Shown in pieces: positions 18,512 to 27,072 of a stretch of DNA of 64,000 nucleotides. The notes under the pieces were generated by a model. It worked only from the letters and a program-made list of their open reading frames with translations, did not search any database and was not told where the DNA came from. Origin of the DNA: Aliihoeflea sp023389195 (GTDB taxonomy: Bacteria > Pseudomonadota > Alphaproteobacteria > Rhizobiales > Rhizobiaceae); assembly GCA_023389195.1 (NCBI GenBank), contig JAEWET010000010.1:53673-117672 (forward strand). Direction: 5' to 3'. A program made the position numbers and the translations under genes. Position 1 is the first letter of the stretch; every line of letters starts with the position of its first letter.

Positions 18512-19426
18512 ATGGAACGTCCCGACATCCCGGCCGGCCTGCCCGACGACATCGAGGCGAAGAAGGCGACCGCGAAGGCCTGGTTCGAGGAGCTGCGCGA
18601 CAAGATCGTCGCCGGTTTCGAGGCCATCGAGGACGATCTGTCGGGCCCGCACGCCTCCTGGGCGCCGGGCCGGTTCGAGCGCACCGAATGGCTGCGCGAC
18701 GAGGGCCGCGGCGGTGGCGGCATCATGTCGATGATGCGCGGCCGCGTCTTCGAGAAGGTCGGCGTCCACACCTCGACCGTCCATGGCGAGTTCTCGCCCG
18801 AATTCCGCAAGCAGATCCCCGGCGCCGACGAGGACCCGCGCTTTTGGGCCAGCGGCATCTCGCTCATCGCCCACCCGCACAATCCCAACGTGCCGGCCGT
18901 CCACATGAACACGCGCATGGTGGTCACCACGCGGCAGTGGTTCGGCGGCGGCGCCGACCTCACCCCGGTCCTCGACCGCCGCCGCAAGCAGGACGATCCC
19001 GACACGGCCGCCTTCCACAAGGCGATGAAGTTCGTCTGCGACAAGCATAAGGCGGTTGCCGACCATGACCGCCTGAAAGCCTGGTGCGACGAATATTTCC
19101 ACCTCCCACACCGCGACGAGCCGCGCGGCACCGGCGGCATCTTCTACGACTGGCTGAAGACGCCGGAAGACAAGGGCGGCTGGAACGCCGATCTGCGCTT
19201 CTCCCAGGACGTCGGCCGCGCCTTCCTCGTCGTCTACAACCACCTCGTCCGCAAGAACTTCAACGACAACTGGACCGACGCCGACCGCGAAGAACAACTC
19301 ATCCGCCGCGGCCGCTACGTCGAATTCAACCTTCTCTACGACCGCGGCACGATCTTCGGCCTGAAGACGGGCGGGAATGTCGATTCCATCCTGTCGTCGA
19401 TGCCGCCCGAGGTGAAGTGGCCTTGA
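18512..19426 (+). CDS. hemF: Oxygen-dependent coproporphyrinogen III oxidase
   Basis: A 304-residue aerobic enzyme of heme synthesis that decarboxylates coproporphyrinogen III to protoporphyrinogen IX. Diagnostic blocks are present: GGGGIMSMMRGRVFEKVGVH, WFGGGADLTP, HRDEPRGTGGIFYDW, and RRGRYVEFNLLYDRGTIFGL near the C-terminus. The length matches E. coli HemF (about 300). The start MERPDIP follows GGAG 8-9 bp upstream. It ends 1 bp before the stop of the convergent DUF4239 gene. Confidence 0.95.
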   Translation: MERPDIPAGLPDDIEAKKATAKAWFEELRDKIVAGFEAIEDDLSGPHASWAPGRFERTEWLRDEGRGGGGIMSMMRGRVFEKVGVHTSTVHGEFSPEFRKQIPGADEDPRFWASGISLIAHPHNPNVPAVHMNTRMVVTTRQWFGGGADLTPVLDRRRKQDDPDTAAFHKAMKFVCDKHKAVADHDRLKAWCDEYFHLPHRDEPRGTGGIFYDWLKTPEDKGGWNADLRFSQDVGRAFLVVYNHLVRKNFNDNWTDADREEQLIRRGRYVEFNLLYDRGTIFGLKTGGNVDSILSSMPPEVKWP

Positions 19427-19427
19427 G

Positions 19428-20186
19428 CTATGGCGAGCCGATTTCCGCAAGCGCGCGTCGCAGCGGCATGTCTGACACCTGGATCGGTCCCGAGAAAGGC
19501 ACGTTCATGTCGAGGACGAGATAGAACGAGCCTGCCAGAAGAAGTGATGAGGCAATGAATGCGCCGATGACAACCGCGTTGCGCGGCGCTCGAAACCCGA
19601 AACCAGCGAAGACAAGCGACAGCCATGCGATCAGCATGGCAATCATCTCATGGGGAATGGAGCCCTCCGACTGCTCAACGATTTCCCAGCGCCGCTCGAC
19701 GATCGAACGATACTGCCCGCGAATATCCAGCATGACCTCCTGACGATACCTGTCCGAAGGCTGCACGGCCGCCAGCACATTTCCCAGTTGTTCCAGCGCC
19801 GCACCGGCTGGATCGGCCTTGGCGTGAAGGGCATCGGCCGCGCGCGCCGGCGACGCGATGGCGGCTTCGACATAGGCGTTCAGCGCTTCGCGCGCCTCAT
19901 CGCCCGGCGGGCCGTAATGGCGCAGGCTCCTGTCGAGAATGATCAGTTGGGTTGCAAATGTATGAACGTCAGCCTCAATGCCGTCATACGTGCTTCGGGC
20001 CGAGTTGATCATCAACCCGAACACCAGCGATGTCATAAGGGTGAAGATACCTGCGACGAGCCTGAGCACGGTTTCCGTCGCCTCGTCGCGGTGACGTGCG
20101 GGCAGTCGCGGGTAGGCGAACAGCATCGCCAGCGCCGAGCCCGCTAGACAGCAAAAGACGAGGATGGAAAGCCCCAGATTGGTCAC
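19428..20186 (-). CDS. DUF4239 (bestrophin-like) membrane protein
   Basis: A 252-residue membrane protein matching the DUF4239 pattern: two N-terminal helices (about 4-26 and 43-62, with GLMINSARSTYDGIEADV directly after), a cytoplasmic helical domain, then two C-terminal helices (MIAMLIAWLSLVFAGFGF and VVIGAFIASSLLLAGSFYLVL). Bestrophin-like proteins are candidate anion channels, but bacterial DUF4239 members lack a defined role. It stands alone between hemF and a small gene. Confidence 0.75.
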   Translation of the reverse strand: MTNLGLSILVFCCLAGSALAMLFAYPRLPARHRDEATETVLRLVAGIFTLMTSLVFGLMINSARSTYDGIEADVHTFATQLIILDRSLRHYGPPGDEAREALNAYVEAAIASPARAADALHAKADPAGAALEQLGNVLAAVQPSDRYRQEVMLDIRGQYRSIVERRWEIVEQSEGSIPHEMIAMLIAWLSLVFAGFGFRAPRNAVVIGAFIASSLLLAGSFYLVLDMNVPFSGPIQVSDMPLRRALAEIGSP

Positions 20187-20219
20187 GGCGATCCTTGGAC
20201 CGGTGATCGATGCCGGCGA

Positions 20220-20399
20220 TCATAGCTTGCGATCTGCCAAACGCCAGCTTGGCGTAAAGGTATTGCGAGAGCCGTCCGGCCATTGTGGCGTCAGCGGCAG
20301 ATCGGCGATTTCGTCCAGCGACATGGCCTGGATAGCGGGATGTGCGAGCGGGTCGTCGGGACTAGATTCGCGACGGCATCGCAAGAAAAACTTGAACAT
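20220..20399 (-). CDS. Small hypothetical protein divergent from LysR gene
   Basis: A 59-residue protein starting MFKFFLRCRRESS, with the conserved-looking core HPAIQAMSLDEIADLPLTPQ. The start is supported by GAGGAG 8 bp upstream. It is transcribed away from the LysR-family regulator, 92 bp apart, the usual arrangement for a regulator and its target. I do not recognise the family. Its 3' end is 33 bp from the DUF4239 start codon. Confidence 0.6.
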   Translation of the reverse strand: MFKFFLRCRRESSPDDPLAHPAIQAMSLDEIADLPLTPQWPDGSRNTFTPSWRLADRKL

Positions 20400-20491
20400 G
20401 GCATTTCTCCTCGACCTCAGATGCCAGATTATCCCGCCCTTCCAGTTCGATTTCACTGGAGTTTGGCTTCGCCTCACTTTAGTTTTTCTCC

Positions 20492-21388
20492 ATGAAAGAG
20501 TTGAACCGCGTCCACATGAACGGCCTGCGCGCGACGGAGGCCGTTGGTCGGCTCGGCGGGCTACAGGCGGCTGCCGACGAACTTGGCGTCACCATCGGCG
20601 CGGTCAGCCAGCATGTGGCTCGCCTCGAGGCCGCGCTCGGTCGCACGGTCTTTGTGCGAACGTCGCGCGGGCTTGCGCCGACGGAGTTCGGCCGCGCCTT
20701 TCTCGCGCGTCTGACGACCGGGTTTGCCGAACTCGAAGGCGCACTGAAGAGCGCGCGTCACGACCGGGCGAACATCCTGACAGTGTCGGTTGCGCCAGTC
20801 CTCGCCTCGAAATGGCTCGTGCCGCGCCTTGCCCGGTTTTCGGTACTTCACCCGGACATCACCTTGCGCCTCGACGCCTCGGTCGCCCTTGTCGATCTCG
20901 ATGCCAGCGACGTCGATGTCGCGATCCGAGTCGGTGACGGAAACTGGCCGGGCGTGACGAAGACGTACCTGCTGCCGCAGAATGTCTTTCCGGTCTGCGC
21001 ACCGGCGCTCGCGAAACGTCTGCGCGAGCCGCTGGACCTGACGAGGACGCCGATCATTCGAGATGCGAACTCTATCTTGCATTGGTCGACCTGGCTGGAC
21101 CTGTTCGGAATCAGCGAAGACCAGCTTCCCGATGGCCACAGCTTCACCGATGCCGCCCTATGCCTCGACGCGGCGATCGCCGGCCAGGGCGTCATGCTCG
21201 CCTGGCAGACGCTGGCGCAACATGCGATCGGCGCAGGACAGCTCGTGGCTCCCTTTCCGCAACGCGCCGCAACCGGCCTCGGCTACTGGGCGGTCACCTC
21301 GTCGTCCCAGTCACTTGCGCGGAAGACACGCGCTTTCATCACGTGGCTCAAGGCGGAACTCGACGAAACCCGCCTCGCCTTTCCTTAG
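20492..21388 (+). CDS. LysR-family transcriptional regulator (GcvA-like)
   Basis: A 298-residue regulator: an N-terminal winged helix-turn-helix (residues 5-65, with ATEAVGRLGGLQAAADELGV and AVSQHVARLEAALGRTVFVR) and a type-2 periplasmic-binding-like effector domain (about 90-295). The recognition-helix context and LFVR-like end fit the GcvA/AmpR branch. The immediately divergent 59-residue gene is its most likely target. The effector cannot be guessed. Confidence 0.88.
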   Translation: MKELNRVHMNGLRATEAVGRLGGLQAAADELGVTIGAVSQHVARLEAALGRTVFVRTSRGLAPTEFGRAFLARLTTGFAELEGALKSARHDRANILTVSVAPVLASKWLVPRLARFSVLHPDITLRLDASVALVDLDASDVDVAIRVGDGNWPGVTKTYLLPQNVFPVCAPALAKRLREPLDLTRTPIIRDANSILHWSTWLDLFGISEDQLPDGHSFTDAALCLDAAIAGQGVMLAWQTLAQHAIGAGQLVAPFPQRAATGLGYWAVTSSSQSLARKTRAFITWLKAELDETRLAFP

Positions 21389-21491
21389 ACCTCGAACGAC
21401 AAGTTGCGCCCAAGCAACAGACGCCATTCACGAAATTGCGAGCGCATTTTCCTTAAATCACGCATTAACCTTCTGCGTTAATCTCGCGTGC

Positions 21492-22250
21492 ATGAAGACA
21501 GCGCGCATCATTACATTAGCCTTGACTGTTGCAACCGCCTGGCCTGCCTTGGTCAGCGAGGTCGTGCCGTTCCCTGCCCTGCCTGCGCCGCAAATCCCGG
21601 CGACGGTGGAGAGCGTGACGCGCGAGACCAATTTCACGCACCGCATCCACAAGCCGGCGCAGGCGAACGGGCGGACGATCATCCTGATGCACGGCTCGGG
21701 CGGAGACGAGTCGACGCTCGTGCCGCTGGCGACCAAGATCGACCCGAACGCGACGCTGATCGGCATTCGCGGGCGCGTCGTGCAGGAGGGCGTGAAGCGC
21801 TGGTACAAGCGCATCACCCCGACGAGCTTCGACCAGACCGACATTCGCGGCGAAGCGGCGGCATTCGCGGAATTCTTCCCGCGGTTGGTCAGGAGCGAGG
21901 GCATCGACCTCGAGCGCACGACCTTCCTCGGCTATTCCAACGGCGCCAACCTGATCGCGGCGCTGTCCGTGCTGCACCCGGACGTGGTGAAGACAGCCGT
22001 CCTCTTGCGCCCCATGCCGGTTCTCGAAACCGCGCCCCATGCCGACCTCGCCAAGGCGAAGTTCCTGACGATTTCGGGCCGCGACGACACGCTCTACGCG
22101 CCGTACGCCCCGAAGCTGGAGGCGATGTTCAAGTCGTGCGGCGCGGACGTGGTGGCGAAAACCATCATCGCCGGCCACGACATCGGCGATGAGGACGCGA
22201 AGATCGCGTCGGAGTGGCTGGCTGGGTTGCAGATGGCTTCGGTTGAGTAG
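21492..22250 (+). CDS. Secreted alpha/beta hydrolase / carboxylesterase
   Basis: A 252-residue precursor with a signal peptide (about 1-20, MKTARIITLALTVATAWPAL). The hydrolase core has ILMHGSGGDESTL (oxyanion), FLGYSNGANL (GxSxG nucleophile), ISGRDDTLYAPYA (acid) and IIAGHDIGDED (base), the pattern of phospholipase/carboxylesterase (YpfH/MhqD-like) proteins. It is likely periplasmic. Length is slightly longer than cytosolic relatives because of the signal. Confidence 0.8.
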   Translation: MKTARIITLALTVATAWPALVSEVVPFPALPAPQIPATVESVTRETNFTHRIHKPAQANGRTIILMHGSGGDESTLVPLATKIDPNATLIGIRGRVVQEGVKRWYKRITPTSFDQTDIRGEAAAFAEFFPRLVRSEGIDLERTTFLGYSNGANLIAALSVLHPDVVKTAVLLRPMPVLETAPHADLAKAKFLTISGRDDTLYAPYAPKLEAMFKSCGADVVAKTIIAGHDIGDEDAKIASEWLAGLQMASVE

Positions 22251-22272
22251 CATCGCAAGCGGCAGCGCTGAA

Positions 22273-22427
22273 CACCCCCACTCCGTCGCGCTTCGCGCGC
22301 CACCTCTCCCCCTCAAAAAAGGGGAGAGGAAATCCAAGCTGGAGAAGCGCCGCCGCTGCGGCAACGCGTTTTCCTCTCCCCCGGGCAGGGGGAGAGGTGG
22401 CGCGCGCAGCGCGACGGAGTGGGGGTG
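22273..22427. repeat. Palindromic intergenic repeat, family A copy 1
   Basis: Outer inverted ends CACCCCCACTCCGTCGCGC / GCGCGACGGAGTGGGGGTG, inner arms CCACCTCTCCCCCT / GGGGGAGAGGTGG, and a central segment with a second internal AAAGGGGAGAGG. Copies of this family lie at 30.8 kb and 33.5-33.8 kb. It occupies most of the gap between two convergent genes. Confidence 0.88.
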
Positions 22428-22465
22428 CTTCGCCTACGTCTCAAAAGCAGGCGCGATCCGCCCCC

Positions 22466-23089
22466 TCAAGCCTGAATCACCACCACATTCGCCCCCACCG
22501 GCACGCGCTCGTAAAGATCGATCACGTCGTGGTTGAGCATACGCACGCAACCCGATGACATCGCATGTCCGATGGACTGTGGCTGGTTGGTGCCGTGAAT
22601 GCGGAACATGGTGTCGCGGCCGCCGCGGTGGAGATAGAGCGCGCGGGCGCCGAGCGGATTGGTCGGGCCACCGGGCAAACCGCCGGCGAACTCGCGATTG
22701 CGCGGGTCGCGGCTGATCATGTTGGCGGTCGGCGTCCAGCTTGGCCATTCGGCCTTGCGGCCGACCGTGGCGTTGCCCCGCAGCGCAAGCCCTTCCTTGC
22801 CGACGCCGATGCCGTAGCGCATCGCGCGGCCATTGCCCATCACGTAGTAGAGGCGACGAGCGGGCGTATCCACGACGACGGTGCCGGCCTTGTGTTTCGT
22901 GTCATAGGCGACCTCCTGCCGGCGCAGTTCCGGCTTGATCTTGTCGAGCGGGACGGCGCGCAGCGGAAAGCTTTCATCCGGCAGCGCGGCGTAGTTGAGC
23001 ATAGCGGTACGATATTCGGTGCCGGCGGCCGTGCAGCCGGCGAGAAAGAGCGGAAGGCCGGCGAGAAAGCCGCGACGCGAGATGGACAT
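22466..23089 (-). CDS. L,D-transpeptidase, YkuD domain, lipoprotein-like (first)
   Basis: A 207-residue wall enzyme that cross-links peptidoglycan stems (3-3 links) or tethers proteins. A short signal with lipobox-like LAGC (Cys at 19) follows SRRGFLAGLP. The YkuD active site is complete: HGTNQPQSIG (His at 165) and SSGCVRML (Cys at 181). The start MSISRRG is chosen because AAAGG lies 7 bp upstream. A perfect CtrA half-site is about 50 bp upstream of the start. A paralogue lies at 35.8 kb. Confidence 0.92.
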   Translation of the reverse strand: MSISRRGFLAGLPLFLAGCTAAGTEYRTAMLNYAALPDESFPLRAVPLDKIKPELRRQEVAYDTKHKAGTVVVDTPARRLYYVMGNGRAMRYGIGVGKEGLALRGNATVGRKAEWPSWTPTANMISRDPRNREFAGGLPGGPTNPLGARALYLHRGGRDTMFRIHGTNQPQSIGHAMSSGCVRMLNHDVIDLYERVPVGANVVVIQA

Positions 23090-23136
23090 GATGTTGCCTT
23101 TGACCAAGAAACCCCTGTCGATTTTCGTAAACGCGT

Positions 23137-23144
23137 ATGGTTAA
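23137..23144 (-). promoter_or_regulatory. CtrA half-site upstream of L,D-transpeptidase
   Basis: TTAACCAT read on the minus strand, an exact match to the CtrA half-site used in alphaproteobacteria, about 48 bp upstream of the L,D-transpeptidase start. The same octamer occurs upstream of ctrA in this window. An 8-mer can arise by chance, so this is suggestive only. Confidence 0.4.
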
Positions 23145-23262
23145 CGATACCTTCCCGGACGGAAATTTGAAGGAACTTCCGCACCGTCGTCAGGTTGGAG
23201 ATGTATCGACGCCACACGTCGCGTCGGCTATGATTGGACGTTACCAAGAAGGGAGAAGACCG

Positions 23263-23448
23263 ATGAAGGAATTTCATTGCGGCTCGCTCGTTCCAGGTTG
23301 CGACTGGCACACACGCCATGACGAAGAGGCGGAAGTGATGCGCCGCGCAGTCGAGCACATGCGCCAGGCGCATGGCGAGGACACGATCCGCGAGACGATG
23401 GTCGAGGCCATCCGCTCCCGCATCACCAACGCCCAGAAGGCTGCCTAG
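23263..23448 (+). CDS. DUF1059 small protein (first)
   Basis: A 61-residue protein of the DUF1059 family, with the usual opening KEFHCGSLVPGCDWHTRHDE and the helical ending MVEAIRSRIT. The two Cys and two His in the first 20 residues suggest metal binding, which is inference. GGGAGAAG sits 5 bp upstream of the start. Its TAG and the TAG of convergent cca are both within the single tetramer CTAG (23445-23448). A second DUF1059-like gene is at 52.4 kb. Confidence 0.8.
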   Translation: MKEFHCGSLVPGCDWHTRHDEEAEVMRRAVEHMRQAHGEDTIRETMVEAIRSRITNAQKAA

Positions 23449-24710
23449 CCTTCGAGTTGCAAGAGCCCGCGGGCGCGCTCCACGAGCGCCTCGCGGCCAA
23501 GCGTGAAGCCCGACGACACCCACTCATCCCTGAGCGTTGCGAGCGCCTTGCCGAGGCGCTCGTCCTGCGCCGCGCCGAGCGCGACGAGGTCGCGGCCCTG
23601 CAGGGGAAACTGCGGCGCCTGCCAATTCTCAGCGTATTTCAGCAATTGCGAATATTGTCCGGCGGCGACGAGATCGAGGTCGTTCTGGACGCCCCGCGCA
23701 CGGGCGGCGGCGAGCGCAAGCTTCAACTTATCCACGCCCGGCCGATGTCCGGCCGAAAACAGGCGCTTTGCGAGCGAAATATCGCTGGTTTCAGCCGGGA
23801 TTTCGGCGAAGCCGGCCCATTCCTGCAGCCTTTTGGCCTCGTTCTTCGACAGTTTCAGCCGCTCGGAAAGACTATCCACGCGCTCGGCCGTCGGCGGGAT
23901 GATCGACATGAGTCGAAGCATCGGATCGGCCGGCCATCCGAGATCGCGCTCAGCGGCGACGAGGCCGGGAACGGCATCGATACCCCATTTCTCGCTTTCG
24001 GGAAGCACCGCCGTCAGGACGCCGGACTGGCGCATCCAAAGGAGCGCGCGGGACGGGTCGGGAGCGGCGAGGAGCTTCTTCAGTTCGGCCCAGATACGCT
24101 CGGCGGAAAGCTGCGACAGGGCGGATTTCAGCCGCGCCGAGGCCTTGATCCCCTCCGCATCCGGCCGGCCGGAGCCGTACCAGGCGAAGAAGCGGTAGAA
24201 GCGCAGGATGCGCAGATAGTCTTCGCGGATACGGTCCTCGGCATTGCCGATGAAGCGGAGATTGCGCTTCTCGAGGTCGGCGACGCCGCCGACGAGGTCG
24301 ATGACCTGGCCGCCAGCGGTCGCGTAGAGCGCGTTGATGGTGAAGTCGCGCCGTTCTGCATCCACTTGCCAGTCGCGGCCGAAGGCGACGGTGGCGTGGC
24401 GGCCGTGGTTTTCGACATCGGCTCGCAAGGTGGTAACTTCAAAGGGTTTTCCCTGCGCGACGACGGTGATCGTGCCATGCGCCTTGCCGGTCGGGACCGG
24501 CTTGAAACCGGCCTCGGCAGCGCGTCTTTCGGTCTCGTCGGGCAGGCAGGTCGTGGCGATGTCGATATCGGTGACGGCTTCGCCCAGGATCGCATTGCGG
24601 ACCGCACCGCCGGCGATCCGGGCTTCCTCGCCATCAGCGGACAGGACGGCGAGCAGCTTCTGCAGCGACTTGTCCTTCAGCCACGGGGCATCGGAAATGG
24701 AAACGCTCAC
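23445..24710 (-). CDS. cca: CCA tRNA nucleotidyltransferase / poly(A) polymerase family
   Basis: A 421-residue class II nucleotidyltransferase. The catalytic motif GGAVRNAILG (residues 34-43) with DID (48-50) is present, and RRDFTINALYA (the second motif) and GNAEDRIREDYLRILRFYRF follow, all typical of tRNA-maturing CCA enzymes. The long C-terminal half is the body/neck/tail helical region. It is the last gene of a run with the CoA-type NUDIX gene (4-bp overlap) and DUF1285. In Rhizobiales it may act as CCA-adding enzyme or poly(A) polymerase; CCA is more likely. Confidence 0.92.
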   Translation of the reverse strand: MSVSISDAPWLKDKSLQKLLAVLSADGEEARIAGGAVRNAILGEAVTDIDIATTCLPDETERRAAEAGFKPVPTGKAHGTITVVAQGKPFEVTTLRADVENHGRHATVAFGRDWQVDAERRDFTINALYATAGGQVIDLVGGVADLEKRNLRFIGNAEDRIREDYLRILRFYRFFAWYGSGRPDAEGIKASARLKSALSQLSAERIWAELKKLLAAPDPSRALLWMRQSGVLTAVLPESEKWGIDAVPGLVAAERDLGWPADPMLRLMSIIPPTAERVDSLSERLKLSKNEAKRLQEWAGFAEIPAETSDISLAKRLFSAGHRPGVDKLKLALAAARARGVQNDLDLVAAGQYSQLLKYAENWQAPQFPLQGRDLVALGAAQDERLGKALATLRDEWVSSGFTLGREALVERARGLLQLEG

Positions 24711-25345
24711 GCGTAGAGCCTTTCATAGAGCGTGCGGATAATACCGGCGGTGACGCCCCAGATATACCGCTCGCCGAAGGGCATCGTGTAGAAGAAGCGC
24801 TCCTTCTCCTGCCAGATGCGGCTGTCGCGGGTGTGGTTGGCGGGGTCCATCAGGAAGGCGAGCGGCACCTCGAAGGCATCGTCGACCTCGTCCTCGTTGA
24901 GCGTCAGCATGAAGCCCGGCTGCGCGATGCCGAGCACCGGCGAGATGCGAAAACCAGAGCCGGAAACATAGTCGGGCATGCGCCCGACGATCTCGATCGT
25001 CTCGGCGCCGATGCCGATCTCCTCCTCGGTTTCGCGGATCGCGGCGAATTCGGGCGTCGGGTCGGTCGGATCGATGCGACCGCCGGGAAAGGCGATCTGG
25101 CCGGAATGGCTACGCAGTTTTTCGGTGCGCTTGGTGAGGATGATCGTCGCGCCATCCGGATGGTCGACGGCGGCGATCATCACCGCCGCGTCACGCAGGC
25201 GCTCATGCACGATCAGGTGACGCAGATCCGGGTTGAGGCTGTGGTCGCCATAGTCCGTGTCGAGATGCGGCGCCTGTTCACGCGCCGCGCGGCGTCGGAA
25301 ATCGGCGGCCGAAAACAGGGGCGCGTCCAATGTTTCAGCCCGCAA
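24707..25345 (-). CDS. CoA pyrophosphatase, NUDIX family
   Basis: A roughly 212-residue NUDIX enzyme of the CoA/NudL type, which hydrolyses CoA to phosphopantetheine and 3',5'-ADP. HSGQIAFPGGRIDPTD is the diagnostic NUDIX-CoA block, followed by AAIRETEEEIGI. No ATG is available at the right place; the frame offers TTG at 25345 (GGAG 10 bp upstream) or TTG at 25330. I used the longer one, which overlaps the DUF1285 gene by 11 bp. The neighbouring stops and starts indicate one operon with DUF1285 and cca. Confidence 0.82.
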   Translation of the reverse strand: MRAETLDAPLFSAADFRRRAAREQAPHLDTDYGDHSLNPDLRHLIVHERLRDAAVMIAAVDHPDGATIILTKRTEKLRSHSGQIAFPGGRIDPTDPTPEFAAIRETEEEIGIGAETIEIVGRMPDYVSGSGFRISPVLGIAQPGFMLTLNEDEVDDAFEVPLAFLMDPANHTRDSRIWQEKERFFYTMPFGERYIWGVTAGIIRTLYERLYA

Positions 25346-25958
25346 GACGGTTGAGCTCCGCAATCGGCATGACCGGGAAGATCTCGCCCTTCGAGCGAAC
25401 GCAGAACATGGCGCGGCCATCCACGTCGATCTCCTCGCCGATCTCGGCAAGCTGGTACATGACCGGCCGCGCGACGAGCGCTTCGAGCCGGCCGCGGACA
25501 TGGAGATAAGGTTTCAGGCCGCCGGTTTCGTCCTCGTCGACGAATCGCAGCGGATGTTCGGCGCCTGCCTCGACGACGTCGCCGACATTGGTGCGGAAGG
25601 TCAGGACCTGCCCCTCTCCGCTGCCGGAAACGTCCATCTCGACGGCGAGGAAATGCGCGTCCTCGACCCGGATGCCGACCTTTTCGACCGGCGTGACGAG
25701 ATAGGTGTTTCCGTCCTCGTCCTTGCGCAGGACGGAGGAGAAAAGCTGGACGAGCGGCATGCGGCCGATGGGGGTTCCCATATAGAACCAGGTGCCGTCC
25801 GCCTTGATCTCCATGTCGAGATCGCCGCAGAAATCCGGGTTCCACTTGTCGACGGGAGCCGCGCCCTTGCCGGCGCGCGCGGCGCGGGAAATGAGCGCTT
25901 CGAGGCCTGCGCTGTCGGTTGCTGCGGCAAGGCCAGCCGTTTTCTGTGCATCGGTCAT
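25335..25958 (-). CDS. DUF1285 domain protein
   Basis: A 207-residue soluble protein of the DUF1285 family, with the typical core FCGDLDMEIKADGTWFYMGT and IGRMPLVQLFSSVLRKDEDG. Function unknown. The start MTDAQKTAG follows the end of the upstream region without a long alternative having a ribosome binding site. It heads the DUF1285-NUDIX-cca run and is divergent from the MoxR operon with a 109-bp gap that must hold both promoters. Confidence 0.85.
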   Translation of the reverse strand: MTDAQKTAGLAAATDSAGLEALISRAARAGKGAAPVDKWNPDFCGDLDMEIKADGTWFYMGTPIGRMPLVQLFSSVLRKDEDGNTYLVTPVEKVGIRVEDAHFLAVEMDVSGSGEGQVLTFRTNVGDVVEAGAEHPLRFVDEDETGGLKPYLHVRGRLEALVARPVMYQLAEIGEEIDVDGRAMFCVRSKGEIFPVMPIAELNRLAG

Positions 25959-26067
25959 CGTCACGAAATAGTCACTGTTGTTTCGCTTGTCAGCACAGGC
26001 GTACCATTTAAGTTGATCGCGCCGGTTGCGCCAAGGCGTGAATTGCCCCAAGCCCAAGGACGACGAC

Positions 26068-27072
26068 ATGAGCCTGACCATCAAGGAACCAGCGATGAGC
26101 GAGACCGAGATGGTGGCCGAAGCCGAGCGCGCGCTGGCCGAAATCGGCAAGGTGCGCCAGGCGGTCGGCAAGGTGATTTTCGGCCAGGAGCAGGTGGTCG
26201 AGCAGACGCTTGTTGCGATTCTGGCCGGCGGCCACGGCCTGCTCGTCGGCGTGCCCGGCCTTGCCAAGACCAAGCTGGTCGAAACGCTCGGCATCGTGCT
26301 CGGCCTCGACGGACGGCGCATCCAGTTCACGCCAGATCTCATGCCGTCCGACATTCTCGGCTCCGAAGTGATGGAACAGGACGAGACCGGCCGGCGCTCC
26401 TTCCGCTTTCTCAAGGGGCCGATCTTCGCGCAGCTTTTGATGGCCGACGAAATCAACCGCGCTTCGCCGCGCACGCAGTCGGCGCTGTTGCAGTCGATGC
26501 AGGAATATCACGTGACGGTGGCCGGCGAGCGGCACGATCTGCCCTCCCCCTTCCACGTGCTCGCGACGCAGAACCCGCTCGAGCAGGAAGGCACCTACCC
26601 GCTGCCCGAAGCGCAGCTCGACCGCTTCTTGATGCAGATCGACATCGACTATCCTGAACTTGCCGCCGAGCGGCGCATCCTGATCGAGACGACGGGCGTC
26701 AACGACCAGAAGGCCGAGAACGTGCTCGATGCGACGCGGCTGAAGAATGTGCAGGCGCTGATCCGGCGCATGCCTGTGCCCGAAAGCGTGGTCGACGCGA
26801 TCCTCAAGCTGGTGCGCTCGGCGCGGCCGGGCTCGGGCGACGCGGAGACCGATCGGCACGTTTCGTGGGGCCCCGGCCCGCGCGCCAGCCAGGCGCTGAC
26901 ACTGTGCGCCCGCGCCCGCGCGCTCTATGACGGCCGGCTCGCGCCCTCGATCGACGACGTGCGCGACCTTGCCGAGCCGGTGCTGCAGCACCGCATGGCG
27001 CTGACTTTCGCCGCGAGGGCGGAAGGCATGACCGTTCGCGACGTGATCGCGCGGCTCGCAAAGGCGGTCTGA
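26068..27072 (+). CDS. MoxR-family AAA+ ATPase
   Basis: A 334-residue AAA+ chaperone-like ATPase. Walker A GVPGLAKTKL is at 61-70, Walker B LLMADEINRA near 122-131, and the sensor region LATQNPLEQEGTYPLPEAQLDR is diagnostic for MoxR/RavA proteins, which mature metal- or cofactor-containing or VWA-domain complexes. The start MSLTIKE follows AAGGA at 7 bp. It heads a four-gene operon with DUF58, DUF4159 and a large membrane protein, the standard MoxR module. Confidence 0.93.
   Translation: MSLTIKEPAMSETEMVAEAERALAEIGKVRQAVGKVIFGQEQVVEQTLVAILAGGHGLLVGVPGLAKTKLVETLGIVLGLDGRRIQFTPDLMPSDILGSEVMEQDETGRRSFRFLKGPIFAQLLMADEINRASPRTQSALLQSMQEYHVTVAGERHDLPSPFHVLATQNPLEQEGTYPLPEAQLDRFLMQIDIDYPELAAERRILIETTGVNDQKAENVLDATRLKNVQALIRRMPVPESVVDAILKLVRSARPGSGDAETDRHVSWGPGPRASQALTLCARARALYDGRLAPSIDDVRDLAEPVLQHRMALTFAARAEGMTVRDVIARLAKAV

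Noticed and set aside
21463..21479. TTAACCTTCTGCGTTAA as a CtrA box
   Set aside because: Spacer is 9 bp instead of 7, and there is no exact TTAACCAT half-site.
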